Shown here: piece by piece, positions 17,552 to 26,023 of the stretch | How the letters are laid out: each line of letters opens with the position of its first letter | Numbering within the stretch: position 1 is the stretch's first letter | Source of the DNA: Alphaproteobacteria bacterium | GTDB taxonomy: Bacteria; Pseudomonadota; Alphaproteobacteria; Micropepsales; Micropepsaceae | Length of the DNA stretch: 64,000 nt | Direction: 5' to 3' | Assembly: GCA_947474565.1 (NCBI GenBank) | Contig: CANJIS010000004.1 | Span: forward strand, 62,001-126,000 | The notes under the pieces: model-generated | The model's database searches: none | The model's input: only the letters and a program-made list of their open reading frames with translations | What the model was told of the DNA's origin: nothing | Position numbers and translations under genes: made by a program

Positions 17552-18288
17552 CAGCCGCCGCTCTTGGTCAGGTCGATGATCAGGATGTTGGCATAGAGGA
17601 ACAACCCGATCAGCGAGAGGAAAAACACCATATCGCGCAGATCAATCACGCCAGCGGAAACGGCGTTGAAGTGGCTGATGAAGCTGAAGGAGGAAATCGC
17701 GTCCACCAGCTGCACCGGAGCCCAGCCCTGGAAGGCGTCGGTCACCGCGGTGGCGCCCGCCACCGTGAACAGGAAGCAGACCACCACGCTGATCACGAAG
17801 GCGATAACCTGATTGCTGGTGGCCGATGAGATCGCCGTGCCGATGGCCAGATAAGCACCCGCCATCAGAAAGCTGCCGAGGTAAGAGGCGAAGATCACGC
17901 CGTTATCGGGATTGCCCAGATAATTGACGGTGATCCAGATCGGGAAGGTGAGCGCCAGCGCCAGTCCGGCAAAGGCCCAGGCGGCGAGATATTTTCCAAA
18001 CACCGTGGCCCAGAGCGGCATCGGCAACGTGAGCAGCAGCTCCATGGTGCCGCTCCGGCGTTCTTCCGCCCACAGCCGCATCGCCAGGGCCGGCATCAGG
18101 AACAGATAAAGCCAGGAGTGGAAGCCGAAGAAGGTCTGCAGGTCGGCGACGCCGTTGTTATAGAAATTGCCTATATAGAAAGTGAACACGCCCATCGCGA
18201 ACAGGAAGATGATCAGAAAGACAAAGGCGATGGGGGTCGCGAAATAGGACTTAAATTCGCGCTGGAAAACGGAAAGCATCGCGTTCAT
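17551..18288 (-). CDS. ABC-2 type permease (GldF/NosY-like)
   Basis: A 245-residue inner-membrane protein with six hydrophobic segments. The family motif LWAEERRSGTMELLLTLP lies at about 72-89. It forms the membrane channel of the cassette with the ATPase encoded just upstream (4-bp overlap) and the GldG-like protein downstream (1-bp overlap). Direction and cargo of transport cannot be read from the sequence. Confidence 0.92.
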   Translation of the reverse strand: MNAMLSVFQREFKSYFATPIAFVFLIIFLFAMGVFTFYIGNFYNNGVADLQTFFGFHSWLYLFLMPALAMRLWAEERRSGTMELLLTLPMPLWATVFGKYLAAWAFAGLALALTFPIWITVNYLGNPDNGVIFASYLGSFLMAGAYLAIGTAISSATSNQVIAFVISVVVCFLFTVAGATAVTDAFQGWAPVQLVDAISSFSFISHFNAVSAGVIDLRDMVFFLSLIGLFLYANILIIDLTKSGG

Positions 18289-19013
18289 GCCACGGACTCC
18301 TCGCGGCTGGTGAGCGAGCGGAAGACATCGTCCAGCTTGCCGCTGGCGGCTTTGGCGGACAGTTCCGCCGGGGTGCCGTCTGCCACCAGGCGGCCGCGGT
18401 CGATGATCACGGCGCGGGTGCAGATGGCTTCGACTTCTTCCAGCAGGTGGGTGGAGATCACGATGGTCTTTTCAGCGGCGATGGTGCGGATCAGGTCGCG
18501 CACCGCATGTTTCTGATTGGGATCCAGGCCGTCGGTGGGTTCGTCCATCACCAGCACTTCGGGATCGTGCAGGATCGCCTGGGCCAGGCCGACGCGGCGG
18601 CGGAAACCCTTGGACAGATTTTCGATCGGCCGCTCCAGCAGGGGCTCAAGGCCGGTACGCGCAATCGCCAGATCCTCGGCGGCGCGGGCAGCGTCGCCGG
18701 TCAGTCCGCGCACACTGGAAATAAAAGCCAAAAATTCCCGAGGCGTCATCTCGCCATAACCGGGCGCGCCTTCCGGCAGATATCCCAGCCTGGTCTGCGC
18801 CGCGATGGTGTCGGTCAGAATGTCATGGCCGCAGATGCGGGCAGTGCCGCCATCGGGGGTCAGAAAACCCGTCACCATTTTCATGGTGGTGGTCTTGCCG
18901 GCGCCATTGGGCCCCAGAAAGCCCAAAACTTCGCCTTTGCGTACGGTGAGGCTCAAGCCCTCCACCGCAGTGAAGGCGCCAAAGCGCTTGGTCAGGTTTT
19001 CAATTTCGAGCAT
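18285..19013 (-). CDS. ABC transporter ATPase (GldA/CcmA-like)
   Basis: A 242-residue ATPase. Walker A is GPNGAGKTTT, the signature is the degenerate NLSKGFRRRVGLAQA, Walker B is VLVMDEPTDGLDP, and the H-loop is ISTHLLEEVE. It is the first gene of the five-gene operon and so probably sets its expression. The ATG at 19013 (MLEIENLTKRFGA) was chosen over an in-frame TTG at 19025, because it fits the family start. Confidence 0.94.
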   Translation of the reverse strand: MLEIENLTKRFGAFTAVEGLSLTVRKGEVLGFLGPNGAGKTTTMKMVTGFLTPDGGTARICGHDILTDTIAAQTRLGYLPEGAPGYGEMTPREFLAFISSVRGLTGDAARAAEDLAIARTGLEPLLERPIENLSKGFRRRVGLAQAILHDPEVLVMDEPTDGLDPNQKHAVRDLIRTIAAEKTIVISTHLLEEVEAICTRAVIIDRGRLVADGTPAELSAKAASGKLDDVFRSLTSREESVA

Positions 19014-19096
19014 AGTCCCAGCCAAAAAATGGCGATGTTCCGTTTAAAGGATAGAGGCCCGACCCTGCAAGCCGGGCCCGTGGAAGGAGTGTTTTT

Positions 19097-19483
19097 TTGG
19101 TTGACTTGAAAATCCTGCGCCGGGCCATCCTGGTGGGGGTGCTTTTGGAGCTCGGGCTGGTGGCAATGGGCCATTACCGGCCTGCCTTTCGGCCCACTTT
19201 CGAGCTTTTCGGTTGCATGCTGATTTCGGGGGTCGCCGGCCTGCTTTATGCCCGTGATTTGGCGCGCGGTTATGGCGCGGGTGCGCTGGGCGGCGTGGTG
19301 GTCGGAGCGGTCTGCGGCCTGGTGGCGGTGGCAACTGCCGACTGGCTGGGGGATCACCCCGACCGCTATATCCCCTATGGCGTGATGGTGTCGGCGCTGT
19401 GCGGCGCCGTTGGCGGATTGTTCGGCCAGCTTGACGCGCAACTGCGCGCCATCATCAAGGCCATGCAATCGGAACTCAAATAA
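19097..19483 (+). CDS. Small multi-pass membrane protein, unknown
   Basis: 128 residues with three to four glycine/alanine-rich hydrophobic segments (about 8-25, 35-52, 60-85, 96-115) and a short charged C-terminus. The start is TTG 19097, supported by GGAAGGAG 7 bp upstream; no ATG gives a better N-terminus. I do not recognise a family. It is divergent from the ABC operon, alone on its strand before the O-methyltransferase. Confidence 0.65.
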   Translation: MVDLKILRRAILVGVLLELGLVAMGHYRPAFRPTFELFGCMLISGVAGLLYARDLARGYGAGALGGVVVGAVCGLVAVATADWLGDHPDRYIPYGVMVSALCGAVGGLFGQLDAQLRAIIKAMQSELK

Positions 19484-19503
19484 AAAGAAGAGGGAGGAAA
19501 TTG

Positions 19504-19574
19504 TCGGCTGGTGTGCTGGCCGCCCGGAAAGGGCTGGGGGGCTTGAAGTTCCGGGCGAACGCACAACCAACCGA
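19504..19574. other. Long imperfect hairpin between two genes
   Basis: A perfect 9-bp core (CGCCCGGAA at 19521-19529 with TTCCGGGCG at 19549-19557) extends outward with mismatches to TCGG (19504) and CCGA (19571-19574), giving arms of about 25 nt and a 19-nt loop. No T-run follows, so it is a poor terminator. It may be a structured RNA or a mobile hairpin element. The 163-bp spacer holds no ORF. Confidence 0.4.
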
Positions 19575-19646
19575 CCTGCAGATCATCGGTTTTGAAAACG
19601 GCCCTCACATGGTCCAATCGTGACCATTGTGGGGCAAGGATAAAAA

Positions 19647-20357
19647 ATGGGTCATATGATCGATCCTAGCCCGCGCGTGCTGGGATATCTGGCGAAAATC
19701 GGTGGACGGGAAACATCCCAGCAACATGCTTGCCGGATTGAGACACAAAAACGCGCCGACGCGGTGATGCAGATCGCGCCGGAACAGGCCGCGTTTCTTT
19801 CTTTGCTCGTTAAAATGTTAGGCGCGCGCCGAATCATCGAAGTCGGCAGCTTCACCGGTTACAGCGCGCTGGCCATGGCGCTGGCGCTGCCCAGGAGCGG
19901 GCGCATCGTCGCGCTGGATATCAGCGAGGATTTCACCGCCATCGCGCAGCATCATTGGAAGAAGGCTGGCGTCGCGGGCAAGATTGATCTGCGGATCGGC
20001 CCGGCGCTGGCGTCTCTGAAAAAAATGGTGATCAAACGCGAAGGGCTGTTCGACCTGGCCTTCATTGATGCCGACAAGAGCGGCTATGACGGCTATTACG
20101 AAGCCTGCCTCAAACTGATCCGGCCCGGCGGCGTGATCGCTTTGGACAATATGCTTTATTCCGGGGAGGTGGCTGCCGCGAAGCCGAAGGGCAACGCCGC
20201 TGCCCTGGCCAGGCTGAACGCCAAGATTCACGCTGACAAGCGTGTGGACATGGCTCTCGCCTCGATAGGGGATGGTCTGATGCTGGTCCGTAAAAATTAT
20301 GTTGCAGACGGGTATTTCCCGTCTCATCATTCCCCCACATGGTGGAAGAACCGATAG
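19647..20357 (+). CDS. O-methyltransferase, caffeoyl-CoA O-methyltransferase-like
   Basis: A 236-residue class I methyltransferase. Motif I is IIEVGSFTGYSALAMALAL (about 63-81), then IVALDISEDF, and the metal-binding stretch LAFIDADKSGYDGYY (about 134-148) with Asp residues that bind a divalent metal in the COMT-like family; VIALDNMLYSGEVA follows. It probably methylates a catechol-type or small aromatic hydroxyl. AAGGA lies 6 bp before the ATG. The 3' end overlaps the next gene by 19 bp. Confidence 0.92.
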   Translation: MGHMIDPSPRVLGYLAKIGGRETSQQHACRIETQKRADAVMQIAPEQAAFLSLLVKMLGARRIIEVGSFTGYSALAMALALPRSGRIVALDISEDFTAIAQHHWKKAGVAGKIDLRIGPALASLKKMVIKREGLFDLAFIDADKSGYDGYYEACLKLIRPGGVIALDNMLYSGEVAAAKPKGNAAALARLNAKIHADKRVDMALASIGDGLMLVRKNYVADGYFPSHHSPTWWKNR

Positions 20358-20713
20358 CATTCCATCGCGCGCTGGCCGCTTCAGGCGCGCGGGCAGGATC
20401 CCCAGTGGCGCTGACGCGCTTTGATCGCCACGAGCTCAACCGCATATTGACCGTTTATGGCCGCATGGTCGCCGCCGGGGAGTGGCGCGATTACGCGCTC
20501 GATTTTCTGGACGAAGTGGCGGTCTTCTCCATCTTCCGCCGTGCCAGCGAAATGCCGCTGTTCCGGGTGGAAAAACGTCCGTGCCTGAAGTCCAAGCAGG
20601 GCCAGTATGTCGTGGTGGCGCCGGGCGGGCAGATCCTGCGCCGCGGCCATGAACTGGCGCAGGTGCTGAAAATATTCGACAAGAAATTGTTGAAGGCGCT
20701 GGCGGCGGAGTGA
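20339..20713 (+). CDS. DUF2794 domain-containing protein
   Basis: A 124-residue protein matching the alphaproteobacterial DUF2794 pattern: FDRHELNRILTVYGRMVAAGEWRDYALDF, FSIFRRASEMPLFRVEKRP, and GGQILRRGHELAQVLKIFDKKLLKAL. No function is known for the family. The start overlaps the O-methyltransferase end by 19 bp in another frame, so translation is probably coupled. The family's distribution supports the alphaproteobacterial assignment of this window. Confidence 0.9.
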   Translation: MVEEPIAFHRALAASGARAGSPVALTRFDRHELNRILTVYGRMVAAGEWRDYALDFLDEVAVFSIFRRASEMPLFRVEKRPCLKSKQGQYVVVAPGGQILRRGHELAQVLKIFDKKLLKALAAE

Positions 20714-20717
20714 AAAA

Positions 20718-21194
20718 ATGAAGATGCGCGTTTTGATTTTCGCAGCAGCCAGCCTGCTGCCGTTTTCGGCGGCGCAGGCGCAGGCGCCCATGGATTTGGC
20801 TATGGTGACCGGCGTCTGTCAGGCGGCAAGCGCCGTGACCGACGGTGCGGGCACAAAGCCTTACATCTGCGACAATGCTATTCTGGCATTCTTCGACAAT
20901 GCGAACAGCCACGTCATGATTCAGTTCACCAAAAAGAATGACGAGAACGTTCCCCTGTTCGCGTTTGCCGGCACGATGGCGCAGGACGGCGTGACCTTGA
21001 ACGTCGAACGTATCTCTCTGGTGCCGGGCAAGCCGCAGCCCGCACAGCAGGCCTCCTGCAACCTGTCTTTTGCGCCCCCTCCGGCTGGAAGTGATCGGCC
21101 CAGCATCAGCGGCATCGAATGCAAAGGAGAGGTGGTGCAGGACGCGCAAAAAACCACGCTCTCGATCCTGTTCAAGCCCGATCCGGGCCAATAG
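20718..21194 (+). CDS. Secreted protein of unknown function
   Basis: 158 residues with a signal peptide (MKMRVLIFAAASLLPFSAAQAQA). The mature part is about 135 residues with five cysteines (in MVTGVCQAAS, PYICDNAI, QASCNLSF and GIECKGEV among others), suggesting disulfides in the periplasm. A GGCGGAG ribosome-binding site precedes the ATG. It is 4 bp after the DUF2794 gene and ends at a strong terminator. No family recognised. Confidence 0.75.
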   Translation: MKMRVLIFAAASLLPFSAAQAQAPMDLAMVTGVCQAASAVTDGAGTKPYICDNAILAFFDNANSHVMIQFTKKNDENVPLFAFAGTMAQDGVTLNVERISLVPGKPQPAQQASCNLSFAPPPAGSDRPSISGIECKGEVVQDAQKTTLSILFKPDPGQ

Positions 21195-21205
21195 CTTGCG
21201 CCAAT

Positions 21206-21235
21206 AAAAAGCCCGGTGTTGCCACCGGGCTTTTT
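21206..21235. terminator. Bidirectional Rho-independent terminator
   Basis: An 8-bp perfect stem GCCCGGTG / CACCGGGC with a TTGC loop, flanked by AAAAA and TTTTT. It serves the secreted-protein operon on the plus strand and the convergent BI-1 gene on the minus strand. Confidence 0.93.
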
Positions 21236-21254
21236 CTTTTCGCTTTGCTGATGC

Positions 21255-22028
21255 TTAGCGGCGGTTGCCCATCAGATTGAGCAGCATCATGAACATGTTG
21301 ATGAAGTCGAGATAGAGGCGCAGCGCACCGGTCACCGCCTTGCGGCCGGTAACCGTGCCGTCGTCTCCGACGTAATACATGTTCTTGATCGACTGGGTGT
21401 CGTAAGCGGTCATGCCCGCGAAGATGAACACGCCGGCAACAGACGCCACCCACATCAACATCGGTGATTTCAGCCAGATGTTGACGATGAAGGCGATGAA
21501 CAGGCCCCAGACGCCCATGATCAGGAACGAGCCGAAGCCGCTCAGATCACGCTTGGTCGAGTAGCCGAACAGGCTGAGACCGCCAAAAGCCGCGGCGGTG
21601 ATGAAGAATACCTGCGCGATGCTGCTGCCGGTGTAGACGATCAGGGAGATCGTGCCCATCGAAACGCCCACCAGACCGGCATAGGCCACGAAAGCAGCGA
21701 GCGCGGCGCCAACCGACATATGGGAAAGGCGGAACTGCAGCAGAAGAACCAGCGCGACAGGCGAGAACATAACCACCCAGCGCAACGGAGTGAGGAACAG
21801 GATCTGGCCGACAGAGGTCAGCATGACTCCGCTTTGCAGCGTGACGACGGCATCCGCCGGATTGGTGGTGACCGCAATGGCATAGAGCAGCCAGGAGGCG
21901 ATGCCCGTGACCGCAAGACCGGCAAGCATGTAGTTGTAGACGTGCAGCATATAGGCGCGCAGACCGGCATCCTGCGCGTCAGCAGTGGCGACAGGCGCAC
22001 TGGTATACCGGGGGTCGAAGTTGGCCAT
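21255..22028 (-). CDS. Bax inhibitor-1/YccA family membrane protein
   Basis: A 257-residue inner-membrane protein with seven hydrophobic segments after a 30-residue N-terminal tail. The C-terminal block FAGMTAYDTQSIKNMYY, followed by LDFINMFMMLLNLMGNRR, is the UPF0005/BI-1 hallmark. Bacterial members form pH-sensitive calcium-leak channels (BsYetJ) or modulate FtsH (YccA); which role applies here is unknown. It is a single-gene unit ending at the shared terminator. Confidence 0.95.
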   Translation of the reverse strand: MANFDPRYTSAPVATADAQDAGLRAYMLHVYNYMLAGLAVTGIASWLLYAIAVTTNPADAVVTLQSGVMLTSVGQILFLTPLRWVVMFSPVALVLLLQFRLSHMSVGAALAAFVAYAGLVGVSMGTISLIVYTGSSIAQVFFITAAAFGGLSLFGYSTKRDLSGFGSFLIMGVWGLFIAFIVNIWLKSPMLMWVASVAGVFIFAGMTAYDTQSIKNMYYVGDDGTVTGRKAVTGALRLYLDFINMFMMLLNLMGNRR

Positions 22029-22124
22029 GGGGAAACTCCTTTGCGTCGCTAGTATATCGTGATTTGCGACAGCCGGTTCAAGGCCGGATTTCGGCTTTTA
22101 TATCAAGGAATTAATCCCGGCTCC

Positions 22125-24680
22125 TTAACCACCGCTGCGCAGGCGGGCCGCCGGCCGGGCCCGCAAAGCCGCCAAGGCCCCGATAAGGCCGAACAATAAG
22201 GTTGCCGCCCCGCCGCCCGCCACGGTCAGGGCCGCCGCGCCGGCGTCAAAGGTAAAGCCGATCTTCAATATCTGCGTGGCGGTCAACATCGCCGCGGCGC
22301 TTCCGGCCAACAGGGCGATGATCCCGGTGGCGACGCCCAGAAAGCCATACTCGGCGATATAGACCAGAGCGATCTGTGCCCGGGTCGCGCCCACCACTTT
22401 CAGCACGGTGGCGTCATAGAGCCGGGTGCGGGCGCCCGCCGCGATGGTTCCCGCCAGCACCAGAAGTCCCGCCAGAATGGTGACCAGACTTGCGGCGCTG
22501 ATGCCGGTGGCAAGCTGCTGCAACAGCTCGTTCACCTGGGCGATGGCGTCTTTCACCCGCACGGTCGAGACATTGGGAAACTTGTCGGTGATGGTGCTGT
22601 ACATCTTGTCTCCGTCTTCCGGTCCGACGCGTACCGTGGCCAGGAAGGAATGCGGCGCCTTGTCGATTACGCCGGGCGACAGCACCAGCACGAAATTCTG
22701 GCCGCCGGTGGTGAAGTCCACCTTGCGCAGATTGTGGATGCGTCCGCTGATCTCGCGCCCCAGCACGTTCAACGTCATCATGTCGCCGATCTTCAGGCCG
22801 GTGCCGCGCGCGGCCTCTTCGTCCAGTGAGATCAAGGTCGGGCCGTTGTAATTCTCCGCCCACCATTCGCCTTTGGTGATGGTGGTGCCCGGCGGCGGCG
22901 TGGTGGCATAGGTGATGCCACGGTCGCCATTCAGCACCCATTTGCTGTCGCTGGAGACGTCGGCCTCCGCTGCCGGCACGCCGTTTAGAGAGGTAATGCG
23001 GCCCCGGATCATCGGGGTGGGCTGATAATCGGTGGCGCTTTTGAAGCTGGTGACGGTTTTGCCGAACGCCGCCATCTGATTGGGCTGAATGTCGACAAAG
23101 AAAAAGCTGGGCGCACGCGCGGGCAGGGCGTCATTCACTTCGGCGGTGATGGAGCTGCTCAACAGCGTAACGGTGGCCAGCAACGTCAAACCCAACCCCA
23201 AAGCCGTGATCACGCCGCCGGTGGCAGCACCCGGACGGGTGAGATCGCCCAGCGCCAGCCGCAGCAGCGGTGAGCGTGGATGCGGCACGCGGCGCAACGC
23301 CCGCGTCAATCCTTCTGCCACAAGGCGCAGCACGATCAGCACCGCCGCCGCGCCGGCAAGAAATTCCGCAGCAAAGATGGGGCGCGGTGCCAGCAACAAC
23401 ATCAGCGCCGCGATGATGAAAGCCGCAATGCTTGCCGCGAGCCAATAAATCCGCGCCGGCTTCGTATTGCTGGGCGCCACCGTCTCGCGCAGCAGGCTGG
23501 CGGGCGGTATGGCTTGCGCCCGGCCCAGCGGCGGCACCGCGAATATCACGGCAGACAACAAGCCGAAGCTCGCCGCCAGCAGCAGCGGTGCAGGATAGAC
23601 GCCCAGTTGCGGCGGCATCGGCAGGGCGTCGGCATAGAAATAAGCCAGCGCGTAAGGTGCGGTGGCGCCGATCAATACGCCCAGCACAACGGCAGCCAGC
23701 GCAATCGCCATCACCTGCATAAAGAACACCAGGAACACCAACGGCCCGTCGGCGCCCAGAGATTTCAGGATGGCGATGTCGAAACGCTTGCGATCCAGAA
23801 AAGCAGTCACTGCTTCGCTGGCGCCAACGCCGCCCACGAACAGTGCCGTCAATCCCACCAGGGTCAGGAACATGCCCACCTGTTCGACAAAACGGCGAAT
23901 GCCGGGCGCAGCATCGGTGCGATCGCGGATCTGCCAACCGGCCTCGGGAAATGCGGCTTCTGCTTCAGCCTTGAAGGCTTCGATGGCGGTGCCCCCACTT
24001 AAGGCATTCGGCGTAAACGCGATGCGATAGCGATAATCCTCCAGGCTTCCCGCCTGCACCAGATGGGTGGCGGCCAGCGCCTTGCCTGAAATCAAAACGC
24101 GCGGCCCCAGCGAAAAACCGGTGGAGATGCGGTCGGGTTCGCTTTTCAGCACCCCCATCATCCGAAAGGTGGCGTCGCCGATGCGGATCAGGTCGCCGCG
24201 CTGCACATACAGGCGGTCGAGCAAGGTCTGCTCCGCTGCCGCACCGCATATGTCATCGTCTTCGCAGGCGATGACGTCGGACAATTTCTGCTCGGGGGTG
24301 AAGCTGGGCTGGCCGAACAACGGCCAGGATCCGTCCACGGCCTTGAGTTCGATCAGGTTCCGCTCGGCGGTCCGGCCTTCTCGAAGGGCATAACCCATCG
24401 AGCGCATCGAAATGCTGGTGGAAATCCGGCCATAGCGCTCAAGGAATGCATATTCCTTGGTTGTGGCGGGACGATGCACCAGCCCCACCGAGACATCGCC
24501 GCCCAGGAATGTCTGGCCCTGATCGCGCAAGCCGGACAGAAACGCTTCGCTCAGAGATTCCACAGATGCGATGGCGGCGATGCCTAACAGCAGGCACAGG
24601 AAGAAGATGCGGAAGCCCTTCATGCCGCCCCGAAGCTCGCGCCGCGCAAACTCCCAGGCTTGTTTAAGCTTGGGTGTCAT
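22125..24680 (-). CDS. ybbP: FtsX-like ABC permease (YbbP type)
   Basis: About 851 residues with two FtsX/MacB-type permease repeats. There is a transmembrane helix near 24-44, a large periplasmic domain, a block of helices at about 250-480, a second periplasmic domain and a final four-helix block. It forms a complex with the ATPase encoded upstream, which it overlaps by 17 bp. ATG 24680 (MTPKLKQAWEFARRELRGG) is the family-like start; a longer in-frame start adds 21 unrelated residues. YbbAP is thought to handle hydrophobic compounds or lipids. Confidence 0.93.
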   Translation of the reverse strand: MTPKLKQAWEFARRELRGGMKGFRIFFLCLLLGIAAIASVESLSEAFLSGLRDQGQTFLGGDVSVGLVHRPATTKEYAFLERYGRISTSISMRSMGYALREGRTAERNLIELKAVDGSWPLFGQPSFTPEQKLSDVIACEDDDICGAAAEQTLLDRLYVQRGDLIRIGDATFRMMGVLKSEPDRISTGFSLGPRVLISGKALAATHLVQAGSLEDYRYRIAFTPNALSGGTAIEAFKAEAEAAFPEAGWQIRDRTDAAPGIRRFVEQVGMFLTLVGLTALFVGGVGASEAVTAFLDRKRFDIAILKSLGADGPLVFLVFFMQVMAIALAAVVLGVLIGATAPYALAYFYADALPMPPQLGVYPAPLLLAASFGLLSAVIFAVPPLGRAQAIPPASLLRETVAPSNTKPARIYWLAASIAAFIIAALMLLLAPRPIFAAEFLAGAAAVLIVLRLVAEGLTRALRRVPHPRSPLLRLALGDLTRPGAATGGVITALGLGLTLLATVTLLSSSITAEVNDALPARAPSFFFVDIQPNQMAAFGKTVTSFKSATDYQPTPMIRGRITSLNGVPAAEADVSSDSKWVLNGDRGITYATTPPPGTTITKGEWWAENYNGPTLISLDEEAARGTGLKIGDMMTLNVLGREISGRIHNLRKVDFTTGGQNFVLVLSPGVIDKAPHSFLATVRVGPEDGDKMYSTITDKFPNVSTVRVKDAIAQVNELLQQLATGISAASLVTILAGLLVLAGTIAAGARTRLYDATVLKVVGATRAQIALVYIAEYGFLGVATGIIALLAGSAAAMLTATQILKIGFTFDAGAAALTVAGGGAATLLFGLIGALAALRARPAARLRSGG

Positions 24681-25353
24681 CGACAATCCTGCCGCCCGCC
24701 AGCCGCACCACACGCTGGCAGCGCTTGGCCAGGCTTTCTTCATGCGTCACCAGGAACAGGGTGGCGCCACGTTCGGCATTCAAACCAAACAACAAGTCCG
24801 CGATGGCCGAGCCGTTGGCCGAATCCAGATTGCCGGTGGGTTCGTCGGCGAACAGAACCTCGGGCCTGGGCGCCATGGCGCGGGCCAGCGCCACACGCTG
24901 TTGTTCACCGCCCGACAATTGTCCCGGATAATGATGTGTGCGCTCGCCCAAGCCGACTCCGGTCAATTCCTCGCGGGCGCGCTCCCAGGCATCCTTGTCG
25001 CCTGACAGTTCCATGGGCACTGCCACATTCTCCAGCGCCGTCATGGTGGGGATCAGGTGAAAAGCCTGAAACACAATTCCCACCCGCCCGCGCCGGAAAC
25101 GCGCCGCCGCGTCTTCGCCCATGCCAGTAATGTCGGTGCCTGCCACCTGGACCCGGCCGCTGGTGGGCCGTTCCAGCCCCGCCGCCACCATCAAAAGCGA
25201 GGACTTGCCCGAGCCGGAAGGCCCGATCAGCGCCACAGTTTGGCCCTTTGGTACGGCCAAGCTGATGCCGTTCAAAATATTGACCGGCCCGGCGGCGCTC
25301 GCCAGTTCGAGATGGACTTCTGATAAGCTGATTGCTGGGCCGGGATTCTGCAT
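24664..25353 (-). CDS. ybbA: ABC transporter ATPase (YbbA/LolD family)
   Basis: A 229-residue ATPase with Walker A GPSGSGKSS, signature LSGGEQQRVALARA, Walker B VLFADEPTGNLD and H-loop VTHEESLA. The DEPTGNLD form and length mark the LolD/MacB-type mechanotransmitter ATPases. It is divergent from tesA by 37 bp; the tesA / ybbA-ybbP arrangement is the same as in enterobacteria and supports the naming. Confidence 0.95.
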   Translation of the reverse strand: MQNPGPAISLSEVHLELASAAGPVNILNGISLAVPKGQTVALIGPSGSGKSSLLMVAAGLERPTSGRVQVAGTDITGMGEDAAARFRRGRVGIVFQAFHLIPTMTALENVAVPMELSGDKDAWERAREELTGVGLGERTHHYPGQLSGGEQQRVALARAMAPRPEVLFADEPTGNLDSANGSAIADLLFGLNAERGATLFLVTHEESLAKRCQRVVRLAGGRIVDDTQA

Positions 25354-25390
25354 GGGCTGTCTGGTTTAACCGAAGAATATCCAACTGGCG

Positions 25391-26023
25391 ATGATGACCT
25401 TTCCTTACAAGGCTTTTTTCCTGGGTCTGGCCCTGTGTCTTCTGGCTCTGCCGGGGGAGACCCGCACTTTCAAGATTCTCGCTTTGGGCTCCAGCCTGAC
25501 CCAAGGCTATGGCTTGCCGCCCGGGACAGAATTCACCGTTCAGCTCCAGGCCGCCCTCAAGTCCTCCGGCATTGACGCCCATGTGGATAATGCCGGCGTC
25601 TCCGGTGATACATCCTCCGGCGGGCTATCGCGGCTGGACTGGTCGCTGGCCGGCCATCCCGATGCGGCGATGATTGAACTCGGCTCCAACGACATGCTGC
25701 GCGGCATCTCCCCGGATGTGACCGAGAAAAATCTCCGCGCCATTCTTGTCCGGCTGCAGAAAGATCATATCGCGGTGCTGTTCACCGGCATGCAGGCGCA
25801 GCGCAATCTGGGCCCCGAATACGTCAAGGCGTTCGACAGCATCTATCCGCGCCTGGCCAAGGAATTTAAAGTCACATTCTATCCTTTCTGGCTGGATGGC
25901 GTGGCGCTCAATCCCAAGCTCAACCAGGCCGACGGCATGCATCCCAATCCGGCGGGGGTGAAGATCATTGTCGCGCGCATGCTTCCCTCGGTGAAAAAGA
26001 TGCTCTCGGAAGTTAAGCCCTGA
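25391..26023 (+). CDS. tesA: Arylesterase / lysophospholipase, GDSL family (TesA)
   Basis: A 210-residue periplasmic SGNH hydrolase with a signal-like N-terminus (about 1-25). Block I is LALGSSLTQGYGL with the nucleophile Ser35 (GSSL in place of GDSL). Block III is ELGSNDMLRG, and block V is DGMHPNPAG with the catalytic Asp and His. It hydrolyses acyl thioesters and esters. Its stop overlaps the murJ start by one base (TGATG), and it is divergent from ybbA. Confidence 0.94.
   Translation: MMTFPYKAFFLGLALCLLALPGETRTFKILALGSSLTQGYGLPPGTEFTVQLQAALKSSGIDAHVDNAGVSGDTSSGGLSRLDWSLAGHPDAAMIELGSNDMLRGISPDVTEKNLRAILVRLQKDHIAVLFTGMQAQRNLGPEYVKAFDSIYPRLAKEFKVTFYPFWLDGVALNPKLNQADGMHPNPAGVKIIVARMLPSVKKMLSEVKP

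Noticed and set aside
15767..17596. A 609-codon plus-strand frame.
   Set aside because: Antisense of the GldG-like gene.
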